Source of the DNA: Bacteroidales bacterium UBA2716
Lineage (GTDB): Bacteria > Bacteroidota > Bacteroidia > Bacteroidales > UBA932
DNA: 27,885 nucleotides
Reading direction: 5' to 3'
NCBI GenBank assembly: GCA_002354005.1
Contig: DEKS01000010.1
Location: 31,106 to 58,990, forward strand
The notes under the pieces are model-generated. The model saw nothing but the letters and a program-made list of their open reading frames with translations. It made no database searches and was not told the origin of the DNA. The position numbers and the translations under genes are program-made. Below, piece by piece: positions 8,845-17,331 of this stretch. Position 1 is the first letter of the stretch, and each line of letters opens with the position of its first letter.

Positions 8845-11800
8845 CTAGAATGTAATGTCCACACCAAAGGAGAAAGTACGGGAATAAGGATAGGTAATGT
8901 CTCGCGTGCTGTCGCCGGCAGTTGCAACCTCCGGATCCACATATCTGGATATTTTGGTCAGCGGAGACAGATAGAACAGGTTCTCGCCGGAGAAGTAGAA
9001 ACGCACTTTCTCCACAGCCTTGTTCTTCTTCAACGGGAGGGTGTAACCTATGGTAAGGTTCTTCAGACGCAGATAGGCCGCATTCTGGAGGAAGTAGTCG
9101 TTGGTCTTGTAGCTGTTGACCACCGAGGCTCGCATGCGGGGGAAATATGCGTTGGAGTTGTCGGCTCCTTCTGCAGGATCCCAGCACAGTTTCTCAAAGC
9201 CCTTGGGAATGAAGGAAGGACGCTGGAAACCGTAAGGACCCCAGAAATAGCTGCTGTAGTAGCTGGGCGCCCAGTCGATATGGCCTACGCCCTGGAAGAA
9301 GATGCTGATGTCCAGGCCGGCCCAGCTGAAGTCCGTCTTGAGGGCATAGTTGTAGCGCGGGCGGCTGTTGCCGATCACCTCACGGTCACCCGGGTCTTTC
9401 ACGGTGTTCTTGCCGGTGTTGATGGCACCGTCGCCGTTCAGGTCCTTGTACTTGAGGTCGCCGGCCATCAGGTGGTTGTTCGGAGCGTTCGTGTTCTTGC
9501 CGAAAATATAGTCATGCACCACCTTGTTGTCAACCGCGGCTTCGTAGGCGGCCGCTTCCTCATCGGTTTGGAACAGGCCGTCGGTACGATAACCCCAGAT
9601 GTCACCCAGCCGTTTGCCCACAAAATGGTCGCTGATGAGTTTTTCAGGGTTCTCGTAGCGGGTAATATAGCTCACGTTGTCTCCCAGGGTGGCGGTAATA
9701 CCATAGTAGAGGGGCTTTCCGGCCACCATGACATTGTCTTTCCAGCTCAGGGCCAGCTCATAGCCGTAAGTACGGAGGTCGGCCGCGTTCTCCTTGGGAG
9801 CGGAGGCGCCGTACACGGAAGGCAGGGTCATGGCCGTGGTGAGCATGTTCTTGGTATCACGGATAAAGAAGTCGCCGTTGAAAGTGAGACGGTTGCGGAA
9901 GAAGCCCAAATCCAGGCCGATGTTCTTGGAAATCACGGTTTCCCAGGTGAGGTTGCTGGATACAGGGGACGACACGGAAGCATAACCTGCCTTGGTGCCG
10001 TCAAAGGTATAGGACAGGGTGCCCGTGGAAATGGTGTCCCAATAGTAGTAGTTGCTCACCTGCTGGTTACCCAGGGTACCGTAGGAGAAGCGAATCTTGG
10101 CATTGGAAACTACCGGGCGGATGTTCTCCCAGAAAGGTTCCTCGGAGATTCTCCAACCGGCCGATGCGGAGGGGAAGAAACCCCAGCGATTGCCCTTGGG
10201 GAAACGGGAAGAGCCGTCGTAACGGCCGCTCAACTCCAGCAGATAACGGCCTTTCCAGTCGTAATTGACACGGCCGAAGAAGCCCAGGGTACGGTAAGCC
10301 GAGTTGGATTCGGCAAGGGTTTCGATACCCACCAGGTTACCCAACTCGTCCACGGCGGCCGCCTCCTTGTCAATGTAAGAAAGGGTTTCGCTCAGGGAGC
10401 CCTTCTGCTTGACGGTAAGCTGGGTGGAGTGGTAGTCGTCGTAGTTGGCGCCCAGGGTGGCGGCTACGTGGTGACCGTTGAATGTATTGTCGTAGGAGAA
10501 ATAGGCGTTGGCCACGCTACCGTCCTGCATGTAACGGACCTCCTGGTAGAAGTCGTACAAGGAACCATTGGAGAAATTGCCGCCGGAAAGGCCGTTTCCT
10601 TCATACATGCGCTTGTTCACATTGTCGTAGGAATTGGCGGTGGGCACGCTGCGGTAACCGGCCAGGCGGTCCCTGCGGCGGTAGGTATAGTCGGCGATGA
10701 ACTTGAGGCCCTTCACGATATTCACCGTGAAGCGGTTGGTCCAGGTCCAGTAGTTATTGGTATTGTTGTTGTGGTTGCGCCCGTCCATGAAAACGCCGCC
10801 ACGGCCGCTCATGAGCGGAGATGTAGCGTCGGCCATGAAGCCGGGAACCATGGCAATGGTGCCGTCCGGGTTGTAGGGAACCAGGTTGGGACCCACATTC
10901 TGGGTAATGTTCCACATGATACCCTGGCTGTTCAGGCTGTTGCTGCCGTCCATTTCCCAGAAACCGCCCCAGTCGTACTTGGTACGTTCCAGGGAAACGT
11001 TGGTGGAATAGGTGAGCCAGTTGGTAATTTTGGCATCCAGCTTGGTACGCAGGGAAACGCCGTTGTAGGTGTCCTGGGCCTTGCCGGCGAAGAGACCGTT
11101 TCTCCAGATCCAGCGCCCGGAAGCATAGTACTTCACTTTGTCGTTGCCGCCGCGGATCGCCACATTGTGCTCGGTCTCGGGACGTACTTTGTTGAACAGG
11201 TAACTGTACCAGTCAAAGTTGCCCAGGTACACGTAAGAGTTGATTCCGGTAGCGTCCGGGACAATCCAGGGACGTTCGGGATTCTCGGTCACATCGTTCC
11301 GGCGCTCGTAAAGCATCTGCATCTGTTCGTCGGTATAGGTCCAGGCGCCGTAGCCCTTGGTGTTCTCATAGAACTTGTTGGTCAGGGAAACGTAGTCGTA
11401 ACCGCTGGTAATGAAGTCCGTGGAGGTGGTATTGTTGGAGATGGAGAAGCGTCCGTTGTACGTTACACGGGCCTTGCCCTCGCCTCCGCTCCGCGTGGTG
11501 ATGAGAATTACGCCCGCCGATGCCTTGGCACCGTAGATGGCGCAGGCCGACGCATCCTTGAGCACGGAAATGCTCTCGATGTCGTTGGGATTCACCAGGG
11601 TAAGGGAGCTCTCGATACCGTCCACCAGGATGAGCGGGGAACCGCTGTTCAGGGACAGTTTACCGCGGATATTCACGCTGTAATGGGTACCGTCGATGGA
11701 ACCGGACGAGGTGGTGAGGACCAGGGAAGGATCGGCGCCCTGCAAGGCCATGGCCGTGTTGGTGACAGGACGGGAATTGAGTTCCTTGCCGTCAATCACG

Positions 11801-12162
11801 GACACGGCGCCGGTGAGGTTCACCCTTTTCTGGGTACCGTAACCCACGACCACCAGTTCGTCCAGGACATTTTCACTTTCCATGACGACGGAAAGGGGCA
11901 TGGGCTCCGTGCCGGTAAGGTTCATCACCTTGTCGCTCATCCCCATGAAGGAGACGGTGATCTGTGCAGGATAACGGACGTTGCCGATAGAAAAGGCGCC
12001 GTTATTATCCGTCAGGGCGTATTGATTGGTTCCGGTCACCTGGACGGAAGCCCCGATGAGGGGCTCGCCGTCGGTGTCCGTCACCACGCCGCGAAGACTG
12101 CCCTGCGCCAGCGCAACGGCCGGGATGAGCAGCACGAGGAATGCTAATAGAAATCGTTTCAT
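8845..12162 (-). CDS. SusC/RagA-family TonB-dependent outer membrane transporter
   Basis: This 1105-aa protein has a cleavable signal peptide (residues 1-19, ending 'VALA'). A carboxypeptidase-regulatory-like beta domain follows at about 21-105 ('GVVTDTDGEPLIGASVQV'), then the conserved 'ELVVVGYGTQKR' segment. The TonB plug spans about 115-235 ('PLILVDGIE', 'IESISVLKDASACAIYGAKASAGVILITT'), and the beta-barrel runs to the terminal 'SFGVDITF'. SusC proteins form the active channel through the outer membrane, driven by TonB-ExbBD. There is no N-terminal STN signalling domain, so this protein is not expected to act through a FecR/ECF sigma partner, and none is encoded here. susC comes 18 bases after a GLUG lipoprotein gene and 6 bases before susD. 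All expected parts are present. Confidence 0.96.
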   Translation of the reverse strand: MKRFLLAFLVLLIPAVALAQGSLRGVVTDTDGEPLIGASVQVTGTNQYALTDNNGAFSIGNVRYPAQITVSFMGMSDKVMNLTGTEPMPLSVVMESENVLDELVVVGYGTQKRVNLTGAVSVIDGKELNSRPVTNTAMALQGADPSLVLTTSSGSIDGTHYSVNIRGKLSLNSGSPLILVDGIESSLTLVNPNDIESISVLKDASACAIYGAKASAGVILITTRSGGEGKARVTYNGRFSISNNTTSTDFITSGYDYVSLTNKFYENTKGYGAWTYTDEQMQMLYERRNDVTENPERPWIVPDATGINSYVYLGNFDWYSYLFNKVRPETEHNVAIRGGNDKVKYYASGRWIWRNGLFAGKAQDTYNGVSLRTKLDAKITNWLTYSTNVSLERTKYDWGGFWEMDGSNSLNSQGIMWNITQNVGPNLVPYNPDGTIAMVPGFMADATSPLMSGRGGVFMDGRNHNNNTNNYWTWTNRFTVNIVKGLKFIADYTYRRRDRLAGYRSVPTANSYDNVNKRMYEGNGLSGGNFSNGSLYDFYQEVRYMQDGSVANAYFSYDNTFNGHHVAATLGANYDDYHSTQLTVKQKGSLSETLSYIDKEAAAVDELGNLVGIETLAESNSAYRTLGFFGRVNYDWKGRYLLELSGRYDGSSRFPKGNRWGFFPSASAGWRISEEPFWENIRPVVSNAKIRFSYGTLGNQQVSNYYYWDTISTGTLSYTFDGTKAGYASVSSPVSSNLTWETVISKNIGLDLGFFRNRLTFNGDFFIRDTKNMLTTAMTLPSVYGASAPKENAADLRTYGYELALSWKDNVMVAGKPLYYGITATLGDNVSYITRYENPEKLISDHFVGKRLGDIWGYRTDGLFQTDEEAAAYEAAVDNKVVHDYIFGKNTNAPNNHLMAGDLKYKDLNGDGAINTGKNTVKDPGDREVIGNSRPRYNYALKTDFSWAGLDISIFFQGVGHIDWAPSYYSSYFWGPYGFQRPSFIPKGFEKLCWDPAEGADNSNAYFPRMRASVVNSYKTNDYFLQNAAYLRLKNLTIGYTLPLKKNKAVEKVRFYFSGENLFYLSPLTKISRYVDPEVATAGDSTRDITYPYSRTFSFGVDITF

Positions 12163-12180
12163 CGAATAAATTTTATGTTA

Positions 12181-14745
12181 TTATTTGTAGTATTCTTCAC
12201 CAAGAGCAATCAAAGCCCCCGGAACAGGATAATCCACGCCGTCAGGGATAGCCCAGCCAAGAGAGGACTTATAGGTTTTTCCATTCACCTCAAGTTGATA
12301 GGTATTATTACTATTGAAGATTGCACAGGTAGCGGCGCTGCCAATTACAGATGCCGTTGTTTTACTCAGATTATCCTTTGTAACACCTGACTCAATGTTC
12401 GAATTTGTGTCTTCGGCAACATAGTAATCGAAGCGCAATTCACCCTTACCTTGAGCATATCCGACAAATCCACCGTAATTTGCACTGCCCGGAACACTGC
12501 CGACCATGGTGTAACAATTCCTAATTGCGAGTCTTTCTGCTGTTTTTGAATTATTTGTCCAACCCACGAAACCGCCCACTTTGGCATAAGACGCAGTCAG
12601 AGTCACACCAAGCACACCACAATTATCAATTGCGACGAATTGATTCTGACTAATTTGCACCGTTCCTACGGCGCCACCTGTACGGCAATCGCCTTCATTG
12701 TCACGTGTGGAAGTGACATCCATATTTGCCAAACAATCATACATATAAGCCCTGCACAGCGTACCCGATCCAGCATTATTGACCTGCATCAGTCCTATTA
12801 GCCCTCCCACATCATAGCGGCCACTTACACTTCCTTTAGCATAACAACTATTAACGACAACGCCATTCAAAGCTCTTCCTACGATTCCACCCACACAATT
12901 AGCAGTACCTGAAACCGTAGCATTCGTACGGCAAGACTCAATAAAGCAAATGACAGCAGTGCTCGAAGCATCCCCAACAATTCCTCCAACATAAGCCGTA
13001 CCCGTTACATTACCGGCGTTAACGCATCCAGAGATGGATCCATTTACCAACGCGCCGGCAATACCACCTGTATTGTTGGTAAGAGTATTTGTGACAGCGG
13101 CACCATTGGTGCACTCCTCAACAGAACCTGTGCTGTCCAGTTTCCCGACAATTCCACCTCTGGCGCTACCCGAATTGGCTCCAGTAAATTGAATGGTTCC
13201 GTAAGTATTGCAAGACTCGATGGAAGAGTTTCCCCCGGCATATCCTACCACACCGCCCTGGTTATTTGCGTCACTGCCTTTCGCTGCCGTGACTACAGTA
13301 ATATTGTTCACGCTGCAACCCTTCACTTTTGCATTGCCGTGGATATGGGCAATGAAACCCACGGAATTACGGCCGGTCACCTGCCCGCCGTCCAGCGAAC
13401 AACCCTCGATGATGGTAGTGCCAATGCAGCGTCCGGTGAGGATGCCGGTAACATTGGTGCCCGTTACACTGGCATTCACCACTTTGATATTCTTGAGGGT
13501 GGCATTATTCACATAGGTGAAAAGGCCCACGCTAGCGGCAACATCACCGGAAACAGTGAATTTCTCCAGTTTTTTGTTGTTACCGTCGTACGTTCCCTGG
13601 AACGGGGTAGCATCGGCAAGCGTAGCGTTATAGATGCCAATGGAGGGAAGCGCCTCATTACCAAAGTCGATATCGGCGGTCTGTTTGTAGTAAACGCCCG
13701 TGGAGGAGAAGAAGGTGCCCTCGCCGGTAACGCCGCCGGCAGTGGGCGCATCGCTCTCCATCAGGGTTTTGATGGCCTTGAAGTCCTCGGCCGTGGCAAT
13801 CTGGTACGCCGTGGCTTCGGTGAGGCCGTCGCCGCCGGAGAAGAAGCCCTGCACATCGAAATTCATGTGCTTGCGCATGCTCCGGGTAACCGTCATGGCC
13901 GACTTCCTGGTCTTGCCCTCATAGGGCTCGTAGGTAACGGCGTTCACCGTTTTTCCGAAAACGGCCTTGACGGTCATGTCGGTGAAGCCGTCCGTAGCGG
14001 TAACCGGCAGGAAGAAATAGACGCTCTTGGGAGTAGAAGTAAGCTGTATGGGTGAAGCGAATTCCAGCGTAGCAAACATGTTGCCACCGTCCAGCGCGCC
14101 AATGGAGGGGGTGCCCTCGCCGTCAAAACTGACGGGGGCGCTTCCGGTGATATTCACGGAAGAGTTGCCCAGCTGCACCTTGGTGACGGTCTCGCCAAGG
14201 GCCTTGGAGGTAGAGAGGCGCACCTCATAAATACCGCCCAGGTTCTTGAGGGTAATGTTGGTTTCCGCCGTGGCATCGGCAGGGATTACGGCCGCCATGG
14301 GGTTCATGATGCCCGTCAGGGATTCGAAGGCGGCGGGCATGGTGAACTGCACATGGTCGGTGTCCCAGACAAAGTTGCCGGCCGGGAAGAATGCGTGCAT
14401 GGGGCTGCCGTTTTTCTCCAGCGGGTCCGCTGCCGGCACGAACTTGTTTTCGCTCTCATTGTATGTGTAGAGGGCCGTCTCACCGTCGGAACGAATAATC
14501 TTCACCTGGTCTCCGTCGGTCCAGGACAGGCTGCCGCTGACATCATCCAAATCGGCCTTGGTCGCTTCCATGTCCGCACCGAAGCCGGTCAGGTACTTGA
14601 CCGGATCGTATTCAACCGTCTCTTCCGGAACTTTCTCCTCCGGAACAACAGGACGGGGATCTTCATTCGCCTGTTCTTTATTGCAGGCAACGCCCAATAC
14701 GGCAAGCAGCGCCGTAAAAGCGACAAATCTCATAATCTTTTTCAT
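12181..14745 (-). CDS. Fimbrillin-like/GLUG-repeat surface lipoprotein
   Basis: This 854-aa lipoprotein has lipobox 'LGVAC' (Cys21) followed by NKEQ. Residues about 45-300 form a fimbrillin-like (Mfa-like) domain with the hallmark 'TKADLDDVSGSLSWTDGDQV'. From about 304 ('GFFSGGDG') to 800 there are roughly ten GLUG-type units such as 'GGVVGYAGGNSSIESC', 'GGIAGALVNGSISGC' and 'GGIVGRALNGVVVNSC', predicting a long beta-helix. No catalytic motif is visible. The DNA for the last 370 residues (about 12181-13320) is clearly richer in A+T than the rest: two 60-base lines there counted 42 and 45 percent GC against 57 percent at 14041. This hints that the repeat region was acquired or replaced separately. 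A 45-aa small gene ends 6 bases upstream. Likely role: surface binding of the operon's substrate or adhesion. Confidence 0.82.
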   Translation of the reverse strand: MKKIMRFVAFTALLAVLGVACNKEQANEDPRPVVPEEKVPEETVEYDPVKYLTGFGADMEATKADLDDVSGSLSWTDGDQVKIIRSDGETALYTYNESENKFVPAADPLEKNGSPMHAFFPAGNFVWDTDHVQFTMPAAFESLTGIMNPMAAVIPADATAETNITLKNLGGIYEVRLSTSKALGETVTKVQLGNSSVNITGSAPVSFDGEGTPSIGALDGGNMFATLEFASPIQLTSTPKSVYFFLPVTATDGFTDMTVKAVFGKTVNAVTYEPYEGKTRKSAMTVTRSMRKHMNFDVQGFFSGGDGLTEATAYQIATAEDFKAIKTLMESDAPTAGGVTGEGTFFSSTGVYYKQTADIDFGNEALPSIGIYNATLADATPFQGTYDGNNKKLEKFTVSGDVAASVGLFTYVNNATLKNIKVVNASVTGTNVTGILTGRCIGTTIIEGCSLDGGQVTGRNSVGFIAHIHGNAKVKGCSVNNITVVTAAKGSDANNQGGVVGYAGGNSSIESCNTYGTIQFTGANSGSARGGIVGKLDSTGSVEECTNGAAVTNTLTNNTGGIAGALVNGSISGCVNAGNVTGTAYVGGIVGDASSTAVICFIESCRTNATVSGTANCVGGIVGRALNGVVVNSCYAKGSVSGRYDVGGLIGLMQVNNAGSGTLCRAYMYDCLANMDVTSTRDNEGDCRTGGAVGTVQISQNQFVAIDNCGVLGVTLTASYAKVGGFVGWTNNSKTAERLAIRNCYTMVGSVPGSANYGGFVGYAQGKGELRFDYYVAEDTNSNIESGVTKDNLSKTTASVIGSAATCAIFNSNNTYQLEVNGKTYKSSLGWAIPDGVDYPVPGALIALGEEYYK

Positions 14746-14751
14746 AGCCTG

Positions 14752-14889
14752 CTACCAGTTAGAATCATCATCTTCGGAGTTGCCGTAGCCTTCTCCGCTA
14801 AAAACATGTTTTCTGGAGCCCGAAAGAAGGGTACTCTCAGTCTGCACCGAAACGGGCTCGCAGAGAGGAGTCATGTATATTTTTTTCAT
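14752..14889 (-). CDS. Small 45-aa protein of unknown function (LSGS motif, acidic NW tail)
   Basis: A short reading frame from ATG 14889 to TAG 14752 sits in the 168-base gap between two GLUG lipoprotein genes. It ends 6 bases before the next ATG. The product starts MKKIYMTPLCEPVSV, has 'LLSGS' at residues 21-25, and ends in an acidic tail, SEDDDSNW. It has no clear signal peptide. The same layout (xYxxPxxE near the start, LxGS in the middle, acidic tail with Asn-Trp) occurs in the other small gene at 17135-17293, also just before a GLUG lipoprotein gene. From memory, short Bacteroidota hypothetical proteins of this form are common and uncharacterised. Coding status is supported by this paired pattern and tight spacing. 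Function is unknown: a chaperone-like or leader peptide, or a secreted peptide precursor, are only guesses. Confidence 0.65.
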   Translation of the reverse strand: MKKIYMTPLCEPVSVQTESTLLSGSRKHVFSGEGYGNSEDDDSNW

Positions 14890-14913
14890 GCTTGTTTTCC
14901 TATGTTTAGAGGT

Positions 14914-17133
14914 TTAAGGTGCAACGTAAGTACAGTTGGTGATTTTAGCCTTGTGTTCATCGTCTTTCCACCAGCCGATGAAATGGGCGCTGATGAAGTT
15001 GAGAGAAGTAACCGCCTGTTCAGCCGGGCTGCCGCCATTGTATTTGAACAATCTGCCGCTCACCGTGACACCGTCAATTTTATCGAACGTATTCAAGTTG
15101 GCGCCGACAAGGCCGTAAAAGTCGCGGCCGCTGCCGTCCGTTGCGAAATTGGAGGTGACATTTCCGTAATTGCCGCCACCTTGGATATAGGCCCCGGCAC
15201 CCTGGATGAGGGCCACCATGCCGCCCGTCGTGGCTTTGGTATCCGTCGTGGTCACATTGCCACGGTTCTCACATCCTTCGAGGACGGAATTGGCGCCCTG
15301 CATGCAAACCAGACCTCCGATACGTGCATTGGCAAAATCGTTCTTGATGGTCGCGTAATTGACACAGTTCTTCAGGATGGTGCCGGTATTCGCGGCTGCC
15401 ACCAGTCCGGAAGCACGTCCGGATTTGATGTTGATGGTGGCCGCATTGACAGTGCAGTCCTCGATGGTTACCCGTGCTTCGCTGTCAGCCCCGTTGACCG
15501 TCGAGAAGCCTACCAGTCCGGCAGCCTGGACACCCGTAGCGCCATTTTTTGTATTGCTGCCGCTGCCCCCGGAAATGTTCAGGGTTACCTCGCAATTCTT
15601 GATAACGGTATCGAAAGCCAATTTCGCAAAGGCAAAACCGGCAATACCGCCCAGCGCCAGGCGCTTGTTGTCCGTAGCGGTTCCGGTACTGGTCAAGTTG
15701 CCTTCAATGGTGATATTCTCCACGGTGGAACCAAAGGAAATGGTACCGGCCAGAATACCGGCATCTGCTGCAGCGTTGGCCTCGGCGCCGTACGTTACGT
15801 CAACATTGCTAAATGTCAGATTTTTCACCGTCGCCTCGCGCAGTGCGCCAAAGAAGCCATAGGTTTTGCCGTCGCCCAGCGTAACCGTGGGATTGAAATT
15901 CTCAATCGCATGGTTCTTTCCGTCGAAGACTCCGCGGAAAGATTTGCCCGGGCTGGAACCGTTCGTTCCGTTGCTCGTTTTGGCCGTTCCTTCAGGGTCG
16001 AAGCCGATGGGCTTCCAGTCCACACCGTCCAAATCCACATCCGTGGTGAGCTCGTAATGGGTACAGGTGGCAGAGAAAGCGGAGGGCTTGCCGGAAGAAT
16101 AGCCGCTGCTCGGCTCTGAGGAAACCGAAAGTTCCGCCAGTTTCTGAAGGTCTACCAGGGAAGAAAGCTGGTAAGGAGACGTCACGGAACCGTCGCCGCC
16201 GGAGAAGAAGCCGGTGAGCACTACCCCGTGCACCGGAAGCACTTTGCCACGGGTCATGGTGTAGGCAGCATTGCGTTTCATGCTCTGATAAGGCTCATAC
16301 TCATGAACGGACAGGACGTCTTCCCACATGCCCTTGCCGTACACGAACTGCAGTTCCATGTCCGTCAGCGTGCCGGCGGGGACAAAAACGAAGTACTCCA
16401 CATCGGCCGAATTGGAGAGCTTATGGCTGGCATAGCTGGCCGCTTCATAACAAGGGACATCGTTGTCCTCCGCATCCTTCACCGTGAGGGGACCCAACTG
16501 AGGCAGCGAAGTTGCGGTGGTACCGTTCCAGGTAACCGTGCCGGTTCCGGAAAGGGAAAGGCCGGAATTCACCACTCTCACCTTGGTGAGGGTTTCACCG
16601 TTGGCGCGGGAGGCCTTGGCCTTTACCCAAACCACCGAACCCAACTGCTTGAACAGGCAGGTACGCGAGGATGCGCCGCCGGCAATCTGTCCGGCGGGCA
16701 GGATACCCGCCATGGGGAGTTTGTTGCCGGAATCTGCGGCGATGGCGGAAGGAATGGTAATGGATACCGTACCTGCATCGACCGTGAAGAATTCGGCCGG
16801 GAAATAGGCGTAAGCCAGTCCGTCAGTCACCTCCACGGGGGTGCTCACCGGGACAAAACCGCTTCCGTCCCATTGATATTCGGCGGAAGAGCCGCCTGTA
16901 GGTTCATAGACCAGCACCTTGTCGCCCGTATTCCAGGTAACGGCGCCGGTGGAAGTGTTGATATCCGCCTTGGTCACCTCTTCAACGGAAACTCCAAAGC
17001 TCGTAAGGTACTTGGAAGCATCCCACTCCTGTTTGTCGGAGGGAATGTCCACAGGAACATTCTGCTCCTTGGCACAAGAGGCAAGTAGGGAAATGCCCGC
17101 CAGGAAGGTCATCAGTTTTACTGTCGTTTTCAT
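14914..17133 (-). CDS. Fimbrillin-like/GLUG-repeat surface lipoprotein
   Basis: This 739-aa lipoprotein has lipobox 'LLASC' (Cys20) followed by AKEQ. A fimbrillin-like domain spans about 37-310 ('YLTSFGVSVEEVTKADI', 'VTWNTGDKVLVYEP', 'AYAYFPAEFF', 'GNKLPMAGILPAGQI', 'FKQLGSVVWVKA'). A GLUG beta-helix follows from about 312 ('GFFSGGDGS') to the end, with 'FRGVFDGKNHAIENF', 'GGIAGFA' and 'ASGLVAAANTGTILKNC'. No enzyme motif is seen. The N-terminal domain is paralogous to those of the proteins at 17332, 20584 and 12181. The C-terminal part is paralogous to the BACON-GLUG protein at 2931-4544, so the two halves seem to be mix-and-match modules. The ATG lies one base after the stop of a 52-aa small gene, which favours translational coupling. 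Probable cell-surface binding protein. Confidence 0.82.
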   Translation of the reverse strand: MKTTVKLMTFLAGISLLASCAKEQNVPVDIPSDKQEWDASKYLTSFGVSVEEVTKADINTSTGAVTWNTGDKVLVYEPTGGSSAEYQWDGSGFVPVSTPVEVTDGLAYAYFPAEFFTVDAGTVSITIPSAIAADSGNKLPMAGILPAGQIAGGASSRTCLFKQLGSVVWVKAKASRANGETLTKVRVVNSGLSLSGTGTVTWNGTTATSLPQLGPLTVKDAEDNDVPCYEAASYASHKLSNSADVEYFVFVPAGTLTDMELQFVYGKGMWEDVLSVHEYEPYQSMKRNAAYTMTRGKVLPVHGVVLTGFFSGGDGSVTSPYQLSSLVDLQKLAELSVSSEPSSGYSSGKPSAFSATCTHYELTTDVDLDGVDWKPIGFDPEGTAKTSNGTNGSSPGKSFRGVFDGKNHAIENFNPTVTLGDGKTYGFFGALREATVKNLTFSNVDVTYGAEANAAADAGILAGTISFGSTVENITIEGNLTSTGTATDNKRLALGGIAGFAFAKLAFDTVIKNCEVTLNISGGSGSNTKNGATGVQAAGLVGFSTVNGADSEARVTIEDCTVNAATINIKSGRASGLVAAANTGTILKNCVNYATIKNDFANARIGGLVCMQGANSVLEGCENRGNVTTTDTKATTGGMVALIQGAGAYIQGGGNYGNVTSNFATDGSGRDFYGLVGANLNTFDKIDGVTVSGRLFKYNGGSPAEQAVTSLNFISAHFIGWWKDDEHKAKITNCTYVAP

Positions 17134-17134
17134 A

Positions 17135-17293
17135 CTAAATCAACCCTCCCCAATTCATGAAGTCATCACTCAGAATGTCAAGAGGATCCACGTCGGATTC
17201 CAATCCGGTTGAGCCGGCAAGAATCTGCTGGGGCCCCATCAGTTTCAGGGTCTCGGCCGTCGGAGCCAGATAAAGTTCTTTCTCTGTTTTCAT
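17135..17293 (-). CDS. Small 52-aa protein of unknown function (LAGS motif, acidic NW tail)
   Basis: The frame runs from ATG 17293 to TAG 17135, between the EEP-fusion gene (38 bases upstream) and the 739-aa GLUG lipoprotein gene (1 base downstream). The product starts MKTEKELYLAPTAETLKL, carries 'ILAGS' at residues 24-28, then an acidic stretch ('LESDVDPLDILSDD'), and ends FMNWGGLI. It resembles the 45-aa product at 14752-14889 in length, in the early 'Y..P..E' pattern, in the central L-x-G-S and in the late Asn-Trp. The almost zero spacing to the next ATG makes it a plausible coupled gene. No signal peptide or membrane segment is seen and no known family can be assigned with certainty. Confidence 0.68.
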   Translation of the reverse strand: MKTEKELYLAPTAETLKLMGPQQILAGSTGLESDVDPLDILSDDFMNWGGLI

Positions 17294-17331
17294 GGTGTTA
17301 TGTGTTTTTGGTTGTTAATAGTTATTTCATG

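Noticed and set aside
8398..12147. 1249-codon open frame on the plus strand opposite susC and susD.
   Set aside because: It is antisense to two clearly recognised genes, has low-complexity His/Val/Gly-rich sequence and no recognisable domain. Long antisense frames arise from the codon bias of this GC-rich DNA.
12181..14745. GLUG repeats as a DNA-level tandem repeat array or CRISPR-like structure.
   Set aside because: The repetition is at the protein pattern level; the DNA units differ in length and sequence and there are no regular spacers.
14752..17293. A RiPP-type biosynthetic cluster around the two small genes.
   Set aside because: No radical SAM enzyme, cyclodehydratase, lanthipeptide synthetase, peptidase-transporter or immunity gene is in the window; only the leader-like look of the peptides supports it.
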